Positions 18,397 to 28,940 of a DNA stretch of 53,599 bases are shown one piece after another. The stretch lies in assembly GCA_018969905.1 (NCBI GenBank), contig JAGWXK010000004.1:1-53599 (forward strand). The letters run 5' to 3'. The stretch's first letter is position 1, and each line of letters begins with the position of its first letter. This DNA is from Bdellovibrionales bacterium. GTDB taxonomy: Bacteria; Bdellovibrionota; UBA1018; CAIMNF01. The notes beneath the pieces were generated by a model. That model was not told the DNA's origin. It saw only the letters and a program-made list of their open reading frames with translations, and did not search any database. Position numbers and translations under genes: made by a program.

Positions 18397-19870
18397 GAAC
18401 GGTCTCCTTTTTCTTTTTTTGAATCACCTTCGCAAGATACAGAAGGATTGCCCCAAGAATCAGCAGGATCGAGCCCGAATACTTCAGAAAGCGTCCCGGG
18501 TCATGGTTCACGGAAAGAATGGTCACGGTGGGACGTGGTTGATCGGGAATGTAGCTGGCCTGATAGAAGGTATAGCCTTCCATCGGAAGGGGCTCATTCA
18601 TGGTGATGTGATGGACGGGGATCGAATTGAGTTCCACCTCACTCTTTTTGAGGTCCTGTACAACCTGAACAAAGGATGAATAACTCGCAGGCTCCATGGT
18701 TCCCGGATTGTGGGTCATCTCAAAGCGCTTCAAACGAATGCCGTAAGGAAGGATCACCCTTTTTGGAAAATATCCAATCGAAATCGGCATTCCAAGGGCG
18801 TCCCTGAAGTCAGCTCGATCCCCAAGCCCCAGCCAGAGCTTCGAATCGGGATTTTGAAGAAGTGAAATCTGGAGCGCGGGCTCCGGTTGGGCCGTGCCCA
18901 TACCGACAGGCTTTACCTTCCGTGGAATATAATCCGTCTGATTCACAGCCGATGCCAGGAAAGCCTTCAGTTCAATCTTGATTGGCATTCTCCAGCCCGG
19001 ATCGATGATCAGCGGCTCATCTTTTTGCTCAAGGCGCGCCAAATCAACCGCGCCCCTCATTTTTTCGCCACGGACCGAGGTTGACTCAAATCGAAGGCCC
19101 CCTGCATCAGAAACCACAAAATCAAGGCGAGCCTCCGGACCGTTTTCAACAGGAGCCTCCAGATCCTTTTGGGTCTCCTTTCGAATCAAGAAACGCGCGG
19201 GTCCGAGTTTTTGGGATGCCCACGGCGCTGCACCTGACCAGAGCCAGAACTCCGGAGCACCGCCCATGGGCGCACCAATAATCTTGATCTTCACCGCAGG
19301 AGCCGAGCGAGCTGGATCATTGGAGGGCAGAAATCGGATTCGGGGTTCGGCATCAGAAATGTATTTTTCCACCCTGATCTTGAGGTCGGGAAATTCCCTT
19401 GGCTTGAAATTCCGGGCAACGGAGTCCGGAACCCATGGGAAATCCGCAGTTTTTGATGTTTCCCCGTCCCGCATCATCAGCACGAACTGATCAAGCTCCA
19501 CCGTGGAATTCACCTCACCCTCTCCGATCCGAATCACACCATCCACCCCATTTACATAGGTGAGCCATGAACCGCTTAGAATCATCAAAATTCCGGCATG
19601 AGCAAGGAGAAAGGGGGTGTGCTTTTTCTTCCAGGGAAGGCGACTCAAAGCCACGGCCAGGATATTCAACCCAAGCAAACTCAGAAGGACATAAAACCAT
19701 CCCGCACGATAGACAAAATACTGTGCTGTGCGTGTATCGTGCTTGGACTCCAGAATCGTTGCGATTGCGAGGGTGACCGCAAGGGATGCAATGACAAGCA
19801 CTGCAAGCTTGAGCGAGATCAGGATTGACCAGATTTTTTCCAGAATCCCTTCAATACGCGAATTCATCAC
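18389..19870 (-). CDS. resB: ResB-like cytochrome c biogenesis protein
   Basis: Membrane topology, 'FLLAHAGILMILSGSWLTYVNGVDG', adjacency to ccsA. Confidence 0.85.
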   Translation of the reverse strand: MMNSRIEGILEKIWSILISLKLAVLVIASLAVTLAIATILESKHDTRTAQYFVYRAGWFYVLLSLLGLNILAVALSRLPWKKKHTPFLLAHAGILMILSGSWLTYVNGVDGVIRIGEGEVNSTVELDQFVLMMRDGETSKTADFPWVPDSVARNFKPREFPDLKIRVEKYISDAEPRIRFLPSNDPARSAPAVKIKIIGAPMGGAPEFWLWSGAAPWASQKLGPARFLIRKETQKDLEAPVENGPEARLDFVVSDAGGLRFESTSVRGEKMRGAVDLARLEQKDEPLIIDPGWRMPIKIELKAFLASAVNQTDYIPRKVKPVGMGTAQPEPALQISLLQNPDSKLWLGLGDRADFRDALGMPISIGYFPKRVILPYGIRLKRFEMTHNPGTMEPASYSSFVQVVQDLKKSEVELNSIPVHHITMNEPLPMEGYTFYQASYIPDQPRPTVTILSVNHDPGRFLKYSGSILLILGAILLYLAKVIQKKKKETVRV

Positions 19871-20359
19871 TTACCGGCTCTGAATGGGAGGAAGCATTGA
19901 TGCGATCTCTTTGGACAGATCCTGCGTCACTCCCCCGTGACGGACCACTGGTACCCCTGAAAGCTCCAATACCCGCTTTTGGGCCCAAGCTTCGCTTTCA
20001 AGATAATCCTTTGGCAGATTCGCATCCGTCGCTGAATCATAGATCCTGTCATACTTTGACTTGCGATAAAACCATCCAGACTTGCGACCCACTACAAACT
20101 TTCCAGTTCTTCGCATGGAAGGAGCAAACCATTTCGACTGCCTCGCTCCGGGCTCGGTAAAATCAATCACCAGATCAACCTTGGTAGGTGCAGCCACACC
20201 TACCGGATCTCCACTGACCGACACAAAGAAAACCACCGCTCCAGGATAGGCATGGGTGATCAGATTCCGAAGCCCACCTTGGTCAAACGCCATGGCCTTG
20301 GAGGAAATCACCACGAGAACCGTCTTAACCCCGGAAAAGGGGGCTTCCGCATGACTCAT
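19871..20359 (-). CDS. Hypothetical protein
   Basis: ORF in operon register; no family recognised. Confidence 0.6.
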   Translation of the reverse strand: MSHAEAPFSGVKTVLVVISSKAMAFDQGGLRNLITHAYPGAVVFFVSVSGDPVGVAAPTKVDLVIDFTEPGARQSKWFAPSMRRTGKFVVGRKSGWFYRKSKYDRIYDSATDANLPKDYLESEAWAQKRVLELSGVPVVRHGGVTQDLSKEIASMLPPIQSR

Positions 20360-20360
20360 T

Positions 20361-21011
20361 TCAGATTGCTCCCAATTCCTTCAAATCCGAAAGGACTTGC
20401 TCCACGTGACCCGTGACAGAAACCTTCGGATACACTTTTGCGATTCTTCCCTCTGAATCGATCACAAAGGTAGAGCGCTCGATTCCCATGTACTTGCGTC
20501 CGTACATGCTCTTTTCCTTCCACACGCCATAGGACTCGCAAAGGGTACCCGCCTCATCCGACAAAAGGGTGAAGGGAAGCTGGTACTTGGTCTTGAACTT
20601 TTGATGGGATCCTACCGAGTCCTTGCTCGCGCCAAGCACTACCACGCCTTTCGCCGAAAGCTTCCCGAACGAATCTCTGAAATCACAGGACTCCTGGGTG
20701 CATCCGGGCGTGTCATCTTTTGGATAAAAATAAAGGACCACGGTTTTCCCAAGGAAAGCCTCAAGACTCACCCACTCCCCTGTTTCCGTCTGAACCTTGA
20801 ACGCAGGCGCTGGATCGCCGCTTTTCAACAAAGATTCCACGACCGTTGCAGCCTTGGTCACCTTGCCGGATTTCGCAGGCTTTGCGGTTTTTTTGGTCGA
20901 AGCAATTTTTTTTACGGGATTCTTCGAGGCTTTCTTCGCAGGCTTCTTTGTCACCTTTTTTTTGGATACTTTTTTCCTAGCAATTTTTTTCGCAACTTTT
21001 TTCTTTGCCAT
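20361..21011 (-). CDS. bcp: Thioredoxin-dependent peroxiredoxin (Bcp) with lysine-rich histone H1-like N-terminal tail
   Basis: MAKKKVAKKIARKKVSKKKVTKKPAKKASKNPVKK... followed by FYPKDDTPGCTQESCDFRD. Confidence 0.93.
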   Translation of the reverse strand: MAKKKVAKKIARKKVSKKKVTKKPAKKASKNPVKKIASTKKTAKPAKSGKVTKAATVVESLLKSGDPAPAFKVQTETGEWVSLEAFLGKTVVLYFYPKDDTPGCTQESCDFRDSFGKLSAKGVVVLGASKDSVGSHQKFKTKYQLPFTLLSDEAGTLCESYGVWKEKSMYGRKYMGIERSTFVIDSEGRIAKVYPKVSVTGHVEQVLSDLKELGAI

Positions 21012-21030
21012 GGTGCACTCCTCTCAAAGC

Positions 21031-21528
21031 TCAAGTGGTCGAAGTGGACTCAGGGGTCGCGACCACCGGAGCCGCTTCCGCCGATTCAGGGGCCGCCTCG
21101 CTTGCAGACTTGGTTGAACTCGTCTTCCTCGTCTTTTTCGCGGGGCTTGCCTTTGGCTTGCGTGCAAGACCGACCTTCTCCCCCACTTTTTTCTGGATGA
21201 ACTCGGCCGCTTCAAGCGCGTTCACGGTCTTTAGGATCTTCTCAAGCTCCTTGCGCTGGGACTCGACAAACTTGCTGAATTTTGCAAGCTCGACCGGGAT
21301 CGCATGTTGGAGCTTTTTGATCTCGTTTGCTTCCTTGGAGAGAATGGTCTTCACCTTTTTCACGTCCGTTTCCTTGATCAGACGCTGGATCTCCTGCTTT
21401 GAGGTTTCTGCATACTTCTTCGCCTCTTTCAGGGTTTCCTTGCTCATGAGTCCTTGCAGTTGTTTCTGCTTGGTTTTCAGTTGCCCCACCACTTCCTTGA
21501 ACTTGTTCAAATCGATCTTCTTGCTCAT
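21031..21528 (-). CDS. Coiled-coil/phasin-like protein with basic Ala/Lys/Ser C-terminal tail
   Basis: Helical charged sequence, tail 'ARKPKASPAKKTRKTSSTKSASEAAPESAEAAP'. Confidence 0.7.
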   Translation of the reverse strand: MSKKIDLNKFKEVVGQLKTKQKQLQGLMSKETLKEAKKYAETSKQEIQRLIKETDVKKVKTILSKEANEIKKLQHAIPVELAKFSKFVESQRKELEKILKTVNALEAAEFIQKKVGEKVGLARKPKASPAKKTRKTSSTKSASEAAPESAEAAPVVATPESTSTT

Positions 21529-21568
21529 GAAATCTCTCCCGCCTGAATCAGGCCCTACGATTGGTTTG

Positions 21569-21609
21569 GGCCACCGATCCCGGGAGGAGACCTCCCTTGA
21601 CCGGTGGCC
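21569..21609. terminator. Nested hairpin downstream of ndk
   Basis: ggccaccg ... gggagg aga cctccc ... cggtggcc. Confidence 0.65.
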
Positions 21610-21616
21610 TTCGACA

Positions 21617-22045
21617 TTAAAATCTGCTGATCACTTCGTTCTTTTCAAAGAAATACGAAATCTCGCGATCCGCGCTCGTAGTGCTGTCAGACCCGTGAAC
21701 CGCATTGGCTTCAATGCTGTCTGCGAAGTCCTTGCGGATGGTGCCAGGAGCCGCTTTCGCAGGATCGGTCGCACCCATGATTTCGCGGTTCATGGCGACT
21801 GCGTTTTCGCCTTCCAGAACCATGAGAAGCACCGGACCACTTGTCATGAAGTTCACAAGACTTCCAAAAAAGGGACGCTCTTTGTGTTCAATATAGAAGC
21901 CTTCTGCTTTTTCCTTGGAGAGACGGGTGAATTTTGCCGCAGCAACGCGAAGTCCGCGGGATTCGAAGCGATCCATGATCTTTCCGATGCTGTTCTTCGC
22001 CACTGCGTTTGGTTTTACGATACTGAATGTCTTTTCGATTGCCAT
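21617..22045 (-). CDS. ndk: Nucleoside diphosphate kinase
   Basis: [26 protein letters not shown] active site. Confidence 0.96.
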   Translation of the reverse strand: MAIEKTFSIVKPNAVAKNSIGKIMDRFESRGLRVAAAKFTRLSKEKAEGFYIEHKERPFFGSLVNFMTSGPVLLMVLEGENAVAMNREIMGATDPAKAAPGTIRKDFADSIEANAVHGSDSTTSADREISYFFEKNEVISRF

Positions 22046-22056
22046 ATACTGCTCCT

Positions 22057-22944
22057 TTAGCGCTTCAGCGCCTCTTTCATCGTTACGCCTAGGGTTGCAG
22101 GGGACCGGGAAATCCGGACTCCTGCCTTTTCCAAGGCTTTGAATTTTTCCTCCGCCGTACCTTTTCCACCCGAGATGATCGCACCTGCGTGCCCCATGCG
22201 CTTGCCCGGAGGTGCAGATGCCCCCCCGATAAAGCCGGCCACAGGCTTTTTCATGTTCTTTTTGATCCACTCGGCTGCCTCTTCCTCTGCAGTTCCGCCG
22301 ATCTCTCCGATCATGATCACGCCTTCGGTCTCAGGATCATTGTTGAATGCTTCCAGTACATCGATGAAGTTTGTTCCGTTCACGGGATCGCCACCGATTC
22401 CAACACAGGTGCTTTGACCGATGCCGAGTTTTGTCAGCTGATGAACGGCTTCGTAGGTAAGCGTTCCGGAGCGGGAAACCACTCCGATTTTTCCTGGCAA
22501 ATGAATGTGGCCTGGCATGATCCCGATCTTGCATGCGCCTGGGGTGATGATTCCTGGACAGTTTGGACCGATGAGTCGCGAGCCCTTTTCTTTGACGTAG
22601 CGCTTGGTTGCGATCATGTCAGTGATGGGGATCCCTTCGGTGATGCAAATGATGAGGGGAATTCCGGCATCGGCAGCTTCGCAGATGGAATCCGCAGCAA
22701 AGGGAGGCGGAACAAAGATCATGGTGGCATTCGCTCCGGTCGCCTTCACCGCTTCGGCTACCGTGTTGAATACAGGAAAGCCATCGACGGTTTGACCGCC
22801 CTTGCCGGGCGTCACCCCTCCGACCACCTTTGCTCCACCCACTTTTTCGCCGTATTCATTGCAGCCTTTCGCATGAAAAAGGCCTTGAGACCCTGTGATC
22901 CCTTGTACAATCAACTTTGTATTTTTGTTTACCCAAATTGCCAT
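22057..22944 (-). CDS. sucD: Succinyl-CoA ligase alpha subunit
   Basis: [41 protein letters not shown]. Confidence 0.97.
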   Translation of the reverse strand: MAIWVNKNTKLIVQGITGSQGLFHAKGCNEYGEKVGGAKVVGGVTPGKGGQTVDGFPVFNTVAEAVKATGANATMIFVPPPFAADSICEAADAGIPLIICITEGIPITDMIATKRYVKEKGSRLIGPNCPGIITPGACKIGIMPGHIHLPGKIGVVSRSGTLTYEAVHQLTKLGIGQSTCVGIGGDPVNGTNFIDVLEAFNNDPETEGVIMIGEIGGTAEEEAAEWIKKNMKKPVAGFIGGASAPPGKRMGHAGAIISGGKGTAEEKFKALEKAGVRISRSPATLGVTMKEALKR

Positions 22945-22956
22945 GGTTCACCTTCC

Positions 22957-24168
22957 TTAGCGCGCTGCCGCGACCACTTTTTTTGCTGCATCCTCAAGAT
23001 CATCGGCCGGAGTGATCTTCAGACCACTCTCACTCAGAATCTTCTTTCCAAGCTCGACATTCGTGCCTTCGAGGCGAACCACAAGTGGCACCTTCAGCTG
23101 AAGTTCCTTTGCGGCCGCAATCACGCCTTCCGCGATGACGTCACACTTCATGATCCCGCCGAAAATGTTCACCAGGATCGCCTTCACCTTCGGATCCTTC
23201 AAAATGATCTTGAATGCCTGGGTAACCTTTTCCTTCGATGCGCCACCACCGACGTCAAGGAAGTTCGCAGGAGTTCCGCCATGAAGCTTGATGATGTCGA
23301 GAGTGGCCATCGCAAGCCCCGCTCCATTCACCAAACATCCGATGTTTCCATCGAGCGCAATGTAAGCGAGTTCGTATTTCGAAGCCTCCACGTCTTGTGC
23401 GTTCTCTTCGAGCGTATCGCGCATCTCCATCACATCTGGATGCCTGAAGAGTGCGTTGTCGTCGAAATTGAGTTTTGCATCGAGAGCAAGAATCTTGTTG
23501 TCGCCGGTTACCACCATTGGGTTGATCTCGACCTGCGAGCAGTCCATTTTAATAAAACACTCGTATACACCCTTGAAGAAGTTCACCGCGTCCTTGTGAA
23601 GTTCTGCGGGAAGTCCGAGCGCATTGGCCAGAGTGCGGCCATGATAAGCCATAAAGCCCGTGCCTGGATTGATCACCACCCTGAAAATCTTCTCAGGATG
23701 AGTCTCTGCCACTTCTTCGATTTCCATTCCACCTTCTGTGGACGCCATCATCACTACCTGGGAAAGCGCTCGATCGAGCACCACTCCAAGATAGTATTCT
23801 TTCTTGATGTCGGATCCACCTTCGATCCAGAGCTTGTGGACTTTCTTGCCTTCCGCTCCGGTTTGCGGAGTCACAAGAACCTTGCCCATGATGTTGTTCG
23901 CAGCCGTTGGCACATCCGCCATGTTCTTGCAAACCTTAACGCCGCCCGCTTTTCCGCGGCCACCCGCATGGATCTGAGCTTTCACCACAAATACGGCAGG
24001 GTTCACTTCTTTTTTGAGTTTTTCCGCAGCCTGGGTCGCCTCGAGCGCCACCTGATCGGCACTTTTGAATGTGATCCCGTCGCGGGAGCCTTCAATCAGC
24101 ACTCCCTCGGAAACCGGCACCTTGAAGCGCTTGAGTAAACTTTTTGCCTGATATTCATGAATGTTCAT
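22957..24168 (-). CDS. sucC: Succinyl-CoA ligase beta subunit
   Basis: [43 protein letters not shown]. Confidence 0.97.
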   Translation of the reverse strand: MNIHEYQAKSLLKRFKVPVSEGVLIEGSRDGITFKSADQVALEATQAAEKLKKEVNPAVFVVKAQIHAGGRGKAGGVKVCKNMADVPTAANNIMGKVLVTPQTGAEGKKVHKLWIEGGSDIKKEYYLGVVLDRALSQVVMMASTEGGMEIEEVAETHPEKIFRVVINPGTGFMAYHGRTLANALGLPAELHKDAVNFFKGVYECFIKMDCSQVEINPMVVTGDNKILALDAKLNFDDNALFRHPDVMEMRDTLEENAQDVEASKYELAYIALDGNIGCLVNGAGLAMATLDIIKLHGGTPANFLDVGGGASKEKVTQAFKIILKDPKVKAILVNIFGGIMKCDVIAEGVIAAAKELQLKVPLVVRLEGTNVELGKKILSESGLKITPADDLEDAAKKVVAAAR

Positions 24169-25115
24169 TAGCTAAGCCCCAATCGTTTCATGTCATCCAC
24201 AAGCCCTTTCACCGCCGCGGCTGATTTTCCGAACATGTCTTTTTCCTCGGCATTCATTTCAAGCGTTGGAACGCCTTCGAGTCCTTTTGCGCCGAGTTTC
24301 GCAAGAACACCCACAAACAATCCGGTCACACCGTACTCGCCCTTCAAGTTCACCGCACAAGGAAGAATCCGCTTTTTATCGCGAACAATCGCCTCCACCA
24401 TCTGAACCGCGGAAGCTGCAGGCGCGTAGTACGCAGAACCGGTTTTCAAAAGCTCCACGATCTCCGCTCCGCCTTTGCGGGTGCGATCCACAATCGCATC
24501 AATGCGCTCTTTCGGAAGCATCTGCGTGAGAGGCACGCCGCCCACTGAAACATAGCGTGGCATGGGAACCATCGTGTCTCCGTGACCGCCGAATACGAAT
24601 GCTTGAACGTCTTCCACGCTCACATTGCACTCCATGGCGATGAAGCTGCGGAAACGGGCGGAATCCAGAACTCCCGCCATCCCGAGTACCCGCTCGCGAG
24701 GAAAGCCGGTCGCATCCATCGCCACATGGCACATGGCATCGAGTGGGTTGGAAACCACAATCAAGACGCAGTTTGGAGAAAACTTTGCCACATTCTGAGC
24801 ACACTCTTTTACGATCTTTGCGTTGGTCGCAAGAAGATCATCGCGGCTCATGCCGGGCTTGCGAGGAAGCCCCGCGGTGATCACCACCACGTCGGAATCC
24901 TTGGTGAGCGCGTAATCAGATCCGCCAACCACATTGGAATCAAATCCTTCGACCGGAGAGGCTTCGAACAAATCAAGCGCCTTCCCTTTTGCTGCGTCTC
25001 CGTTGATGTCGATGAGCACGACATCTCCGAGTTCCTTGCTTGCTGCCCAGTGAGCACAAGTTGATCCTACAAATCCAGCACCAATGACGGAAATTTTTGG
25101 CCGGCGGTTTGCCAT
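24168..25115 (-). CDS. mdh: Malate dehydrogenase (LDH/MDH family)
   Basis: [47 protein letters not shown]. Confidence 0.95.
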   Translation of the reverse strand: MANRRPKISVIGAGFVGSTCAHWAASKELGDVVLIDINGDAAKGKALDLFEASPVEGFDSNVVGGSDYALTKDSDVVVITAGLPRKPGMSRDDLLATNAKIVKECAQNVAKFSPNCVLIVVSNPLDAMCHVAMDATGFPRERVLGMAGVLDSARFRSFIAMECNVSVEDVQAFVFGGHGDTMVPMPRYVSVGGVPLTQMLPKERIDAIVDRTRKGGAEIVELLKTGSAYYAPAASAVQMVEAIVRDKKRILPCAVNLKGEYGVTGLFVGVLAKLGAKGLEGVPTLEMNAEEKDMFGKSAAAVKGLVDDMKRLGLS

Positions 25116-25297
25116 AAATTCTGATCCTTTCTCAAAGTTGAAGATGGAGAGAATCTACACGAAACGCCTTGATCAGATAAGGGATAAACGAAAAAAAGAT
25201 GATCCTAACGCGCAGCGCAACCCCTGACTCAGCGAAGCAGGTTTAGATTGAAGTGATGGAGCCACTTGAGACGCCACACCGAGAGCACCGCCCTTAA

Positions 25298-25419
25298 GGC
25301 TGCTCAAAAAGGTCAAGATGCGAGGTCCAAGGGTGCAAAGCGAATGAGGCGTATGCTCAAATACGTCGGAATGAGCTTTTGCATTCTTGGACGCAGCAGA
25401 TTGACCTTTTTCAGCAGCC
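25298..25419. repeat. 122-bp nested palindrome (MITE/REP-like), immediately after the stop codon of the 25422-26744 gene
   Basis: ggctgctcaaaaaggtcaagatg / cagattgacctttttcagcagcc outer arms; inner stems gtccaag../..cttggac and gcgtat/atacgt. Confidence 0.85.
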
Positions 25420-25421
25420 TC

Positions 25422-26744
25422 CTAAAGAGCTCGGAAGAGCGGAAATCCGATGGATACCCCCGCACTCTTCGCGCTAAATGCTCCGGCATCGGTGGGCTCC
25501 TGCCATTGAATGAAATTAAACTCGTAAAAAAAGCTGGAATTCCCGAACCGGATCCAGGAATTGATATAGGAGCGATTGGAAATCAGAGGATAGAAAAACC
25601 CCCCGAAGGTAAAGTTCTGCCGCCGGATCAGAAAATCCCGAAAGCCGATTTCGATGCCCTGAGGCGCACTCATTCGGATGTACTGCTTTCCATCGGAATG
25701 AAAACTGAGCACATGCGCCCCAAGCAGCAAATTGAAGTGGATTCGTTCATCAATCCCCCGAAACTGCTCGGATACCAAATAAAGGCCGGTATCGACCTCG
25801 GGCTTTGCACGAATCGGGAAGGCACTAAAAGAGGCGAGCTTCATTCCCTCGCTGAAGTAATACCCAGCATAAATAGTCGGAAAAGCCCGCACCACATTCT
25901 GATGTGAATAGGGTCCGATTCCAAGTGAAACCCAAAGAGGATGAAACTTCTCGGGCAAAGGAACCTTGAGATCAAACGAATCACCCCCTTTTTCCAGGTG
26001 ATAGACTCCGGACTCGGGATTGTAAGAAAGAAGATGACTCACTCCATCCGCACTATCCGACTCCACTCCATTGATCCGAATGGTCCGAGCGCCGGATTCG
26101 GTTTCCCAACGAAGCTCAAGATCAGAGCGCATCACAAAGCCTGTATCTTGCTTGGGATGAACGGTAAGGCAGGAAACATAAACCCAGGAATGGTCGAGCT
26201 TGGGAGAGGAAATCTGCACTCGCGTCTGACTGCAATTGGAATCAAGCACCACTCCGGGATTCAGATCACGAGCATGACGGAAGCGCACTTTGATCGGACG
26301 AACATTTTTTCCAGAGAGAAGCAAATGATTGCCGGCCTCATGACTCAGAATCACGGGGACTTCAATCGTGTCGGTGGATGCGTGGAAAAGCACATCATGG
26401 TAGCGAAGCGTGGTGCCGGGCTCCACCTTGATTCTTGCGCGCGCCTTGGGCACGAGGAATCTTCGGTCCACCCTCACCCATTCCAGGCTTCCCGGCACCC
26501 ATTCCCACTTCAAATCGGTATCGAGAGTGAAAAAATCCAGATCAAGATCGCTTGGAGTAAAGATGAACTGATCTGACAATACGAGCGCAGACCTTGCGAG
26601 AAACTGGCCCGGCGGCTGAAAGCTCCCATCGGTCTGAGCAATCGCGAGACCGCCTGAGATCCCCGCGATTAGCGGCAAGCCAAAGGCAAGGGCAACCCTG
26701 CGTAGAACTTTTTGAACTGGCTCCGAAGAATCGGGGTCATTCAA
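25422..26744 (-). CDS. Secreted/outer-membrane protein of unknown function
   Basis: Signal-peptide-like region VLRRVALAFGLPLIAGISGGLAIA; beta-rich C-terminus; likely TTG start at 26744 (the longer ORF to 26882 reads through a palindromic element). Confidence 0.6.
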   Translation of the reverse strand: MNDPDSSEPVQKVLRRVALAFGLPLIAGISGGLAIAQTDGSFQPPGQFLARSALVLSDQFIFTPSDLDLDFFTLDTDLKWEWVPGSLEWVRVDRRFLVPKARARIKVEPGTTLRYHDVLFHASTDTIEVPVILSHEAGNHLLLSGKNVRPIKVRFRHARDLNPGVVLDSNCSQTRVQISSPKLDHSWVYVSCLTVHPKQDTGFVMRSDLELRWETESGARTIRINGVESDSADGVSHLLSYNPESGVYHLEKGGDSFDLKVPLPEKFHPLWVSLGIGPYSHQNVVRAFPTIYAGYYFSEGMKLASFSAFPIRAKPEVDTGLYLVSEQFRGIDERIHFNLLLGAHVLSFHSDGKQYIRMSAPQGIEIGFRDFLIRRQNFTFGGFFYPLISNRSYINSWIRFGNSSFFYEFNFIQWQEPTDAGAFSAKSAGVSIGFPLFRAL

Positions 26745-26751
26745 GCGGGAT

Positions 26752-26874
26752 GACTGGGAATGCTTGAGAATGATTTGGGGTTGGCCGACTCTCGCGAGTT
26801 TGGATTGACGAAAGCGAGGCCGCAGGACGCGGCTCGGAGGCCAAACCAAAATCATTCTTAAGCATTCTCCGATC
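26752..26874. repeat. Palindromic structured element, family A copy 1
   Basis: gaatgcttgagaatgatttggggttggcc / ggccaaaccaaaatcattcttaagcattc arms flanking core gactctcgcgag...gaaagcgaggccgcaggacgcggctcggagg. Confidence 0.85.
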
Positions 26875-28117
26875 ACACGCATGAATTTGAAATTACTTGC
26901 TTGATCACTGAAAGTCCATGACTTAGCTCCGCCTCCGTGATCACGAGCGGTGGCGCGAATCGAATCGTGTGAACATGGGTCTGCTTTGCAAGAACTCCGT
27001 GATCCGCGAGTTCATGACATAAATCATAGGCTGTTTTTGGGTTGCCCTTTTGGTTCTTTCCGTGGGGCTTGATCACAACCGCATTCAAGAGCCCCTTGCC
27101 ACGCACTTTCTCGACAATCGGGGACTTCAGCGCCTCGATCTCTGCGCGAAAAATGCGCCCGAGGCGCTCAGCACGTTCGGCAAGTTTCTCCTCCAGCAAC
27201 ACCTCGACTGCGGCCTTTGCAACTGCGCAGGCCAGAGGGTTTCCGCCAAAGGTGGAACCATGCTCGCCTGGCCTAATCGTCAGAATCACTTCGTTTGAAG
27301 AAAGCACCGCTGAAACCGGAAGCACTCCGCCTGAAAGCGCCTTTCCCAAAATCAAAACATCGGGTTTCACGTTCTCATGATCACAAGCAAGCAGTCGCCC
27401 TGTTCTTGCAAGCCCCGTTTGAACTTCATCCGCGATGAAAAGCACGCCCGCACTTTTGCACATGCAAGCCGCACAGCGAAGATACCCCTCATCCGGAACC
27501 ACAACTCCCGCTTCCCCTTGAATGGGCTCCACCAGAAATCCCGCAACATGGGGATCTTTCAGCGCATGCTCCAGCGCCTTCAAATCATTGTAGGGAATGA
27601 CAATGAATCCCGGCAGATAGGGACCAAATCCGCCGCGGGACGCGGGATCGGTCGACGCAGAAAGAATTCCAAGGGTGCGCCCGTGAAAATTCCCCTCGCA
27701 CACGATGATCTTGGCCTGATTCTCAGGAATCTTTTTCACATCATAGCCCCAGCGACGGGCCAGCTTCATTGCGGTCTCGACCGCCTCTGCACCCGAGTTC
27801 ATCGGAATCAGACGATCAAATCCCAAAAGCTCGCAGAGCCACTTTTCAAACTCTCCCAGACGATCGTTATAAAAGGCTCGCGAGGTGAGCGTAAGTCGGG
27901 ATGCTTGCTCGGTCAGTGCCGCTACGATCTTCGGGTGCGCGTGTCCCTGATTGACGGCGCTGTAGGCTGAAAGAAAATCAAGGTACTCCTTGCCATCCAC
28001 ATCCCAGACCTTTGCCCCCTGCCCTTTGGTCAGAACCACTTCGAGCGGAGCGTAGTTCTTCCCACCATACCGGTTTTCGAGATCAATCAGACGTTTTGCT
28101 TTTTCGCTCAAATGCAT
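26873..28117 (-). CDS. rocD: Ornithine aminotransferase
   Basis: '[19 protein letters not shown]', [43 protein letters not shown]. Confidence 0.93.
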   Translation of the reverse strand: MHLSEKAKRLIDLENRYGGKNYAPLEVVLTKGQGAKVWDVDGKEYLDFLSAYSAVNQGHAHPKIVAALTEQASRLTLTSRAFYNDRLGEFEKWLCELLGFDRLIPMNSGAEAVETAMKLARRWGYDVKKIPENQAKIIVCEGNFHGRTLGILSASTDPASRGGFGPYLPGFIVIPYNDLKALEHALKDPHVAGFLVEPIQGEAGVVVPDEGYLRCAACMCKSAGVLFIADEVQTGLARTGRLLACDHENVKPDVLILGKALSGGVLPVSAVLSSNEVILTIRPGEHGSTFGGNPLACAVAKAAVEVLLEEKLAERAERLGRIFRAEIEALKSPIVEKVRGKGLLNAVVIKPHGKNQKGNPKTAYDLCHELADHGVLAKQTHVHTIRFAPPLVITEAELSHGLSVIKQVISNSCV

Positions 28118-28163
28118 GGACTTCTTTTAGCAGAAAGGCCCGTTTCATGTATAGTGCGATGGA

Positions 28164-28799
28164 ATGAACCCGGGCTCCTCCAAACCTCCTCTCAAATTCA
28201 AGGTGATCCATCGGGACTCCTTCTGCCTTTGCGCTCACAAGCCCCACGGAATCTCCACCTACCGCGAATCTCGCGGTGGAAACGCTCCGGGACTGAAGGA
28301 GCTGCTCGAGGATCAGCTGAATCAGCGCTTGTTTCCGGTTCACCGGATCGATGCGGATACGTCGGGCCTCGTCTTGTTTGCCCTCGATCCAAAAAGTGCC
28401 GCAGCCTTCACCCGCCTTTTCAAGGAACACAAAGTGAAGAAGACCTACCATGCATGGTGCGTGGGCGAGACGCCCTCCAAGGGCTGTATCAAAACGCCCT
28501 TGAAAAAGAACAAATCCGATGAGACCGAATCCGCGCGCACCGATTATACGCGCCTGAAATCCGGGCGAGGGTTCAGCCTGGTGGAAATTCATCCTTACAC
28601 GGGACGCTTTCACCAAATCAGGCGCCATTTCGATTCGATCGGACATTCACTGGTCGGAGATCCTTTGTATGGGAACCCCGAACCATGGACGGGCTTTTTC
28701 AAGGGCGCCCCCCGCCTCATGCTCCAGGCCGCCGAACTTGAGTTCATCCATCCGATCTCAAGAAAGCCACTCAAAATCAAAACCAAAGAGCCTCTTTAA
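28164..28799 (+). CDS. RluA-family pseudouridine synthase
   Basis: HRIDADTSGLVLFA catalytic motif, HPYTGRFHQIRRHFDSIGHSLVGDPLYG. Confidence 0.92.
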   Translation: MNPGSSKPPLKFKVIHRDSFCLCAHKPHGISTYRESRGGNAPGLKELLEDQLNQRLFPVHRIDADTSGLVLFALDPKSAAAFTRLFKEHKVKKTYHAWCVGETPSKGCIKTPLKKNKSDETESARTDYTRLKSGRGFSLVEIHPYTGRFHQIRRHFDSIGHSLVGDPLYGNPEPWTGFFKGAPRLMLQAAELEFIHPISRKPLKIKTKEPL

Positions 28800-28940
28800 A
28801 TGGTCAACTGCTCCCGTTGAATTTGCGCCGCCCCGGCGAGCCAACCCTTCAGATATTCCTGATTGTTTTTATCTGTTTTTGGTTGAAAAAATACCCCCTC
28901 TCCACTAGTCTCTCCCCACTCCCAAAAGGACCAAAAAGCG

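Noticed and set aside
22189-24138. 649-aa open frame on the + strand
   Set aside because: Exactly antisense to well-supported sucC/sucD; low-complexity-looking translation with no recognisable domain; an effect of codon bias
28083-28646. 187-aa minus-strand ORF
   Set aside because: Antisense to the RluA-family gene, which has a conserved catalytic motif
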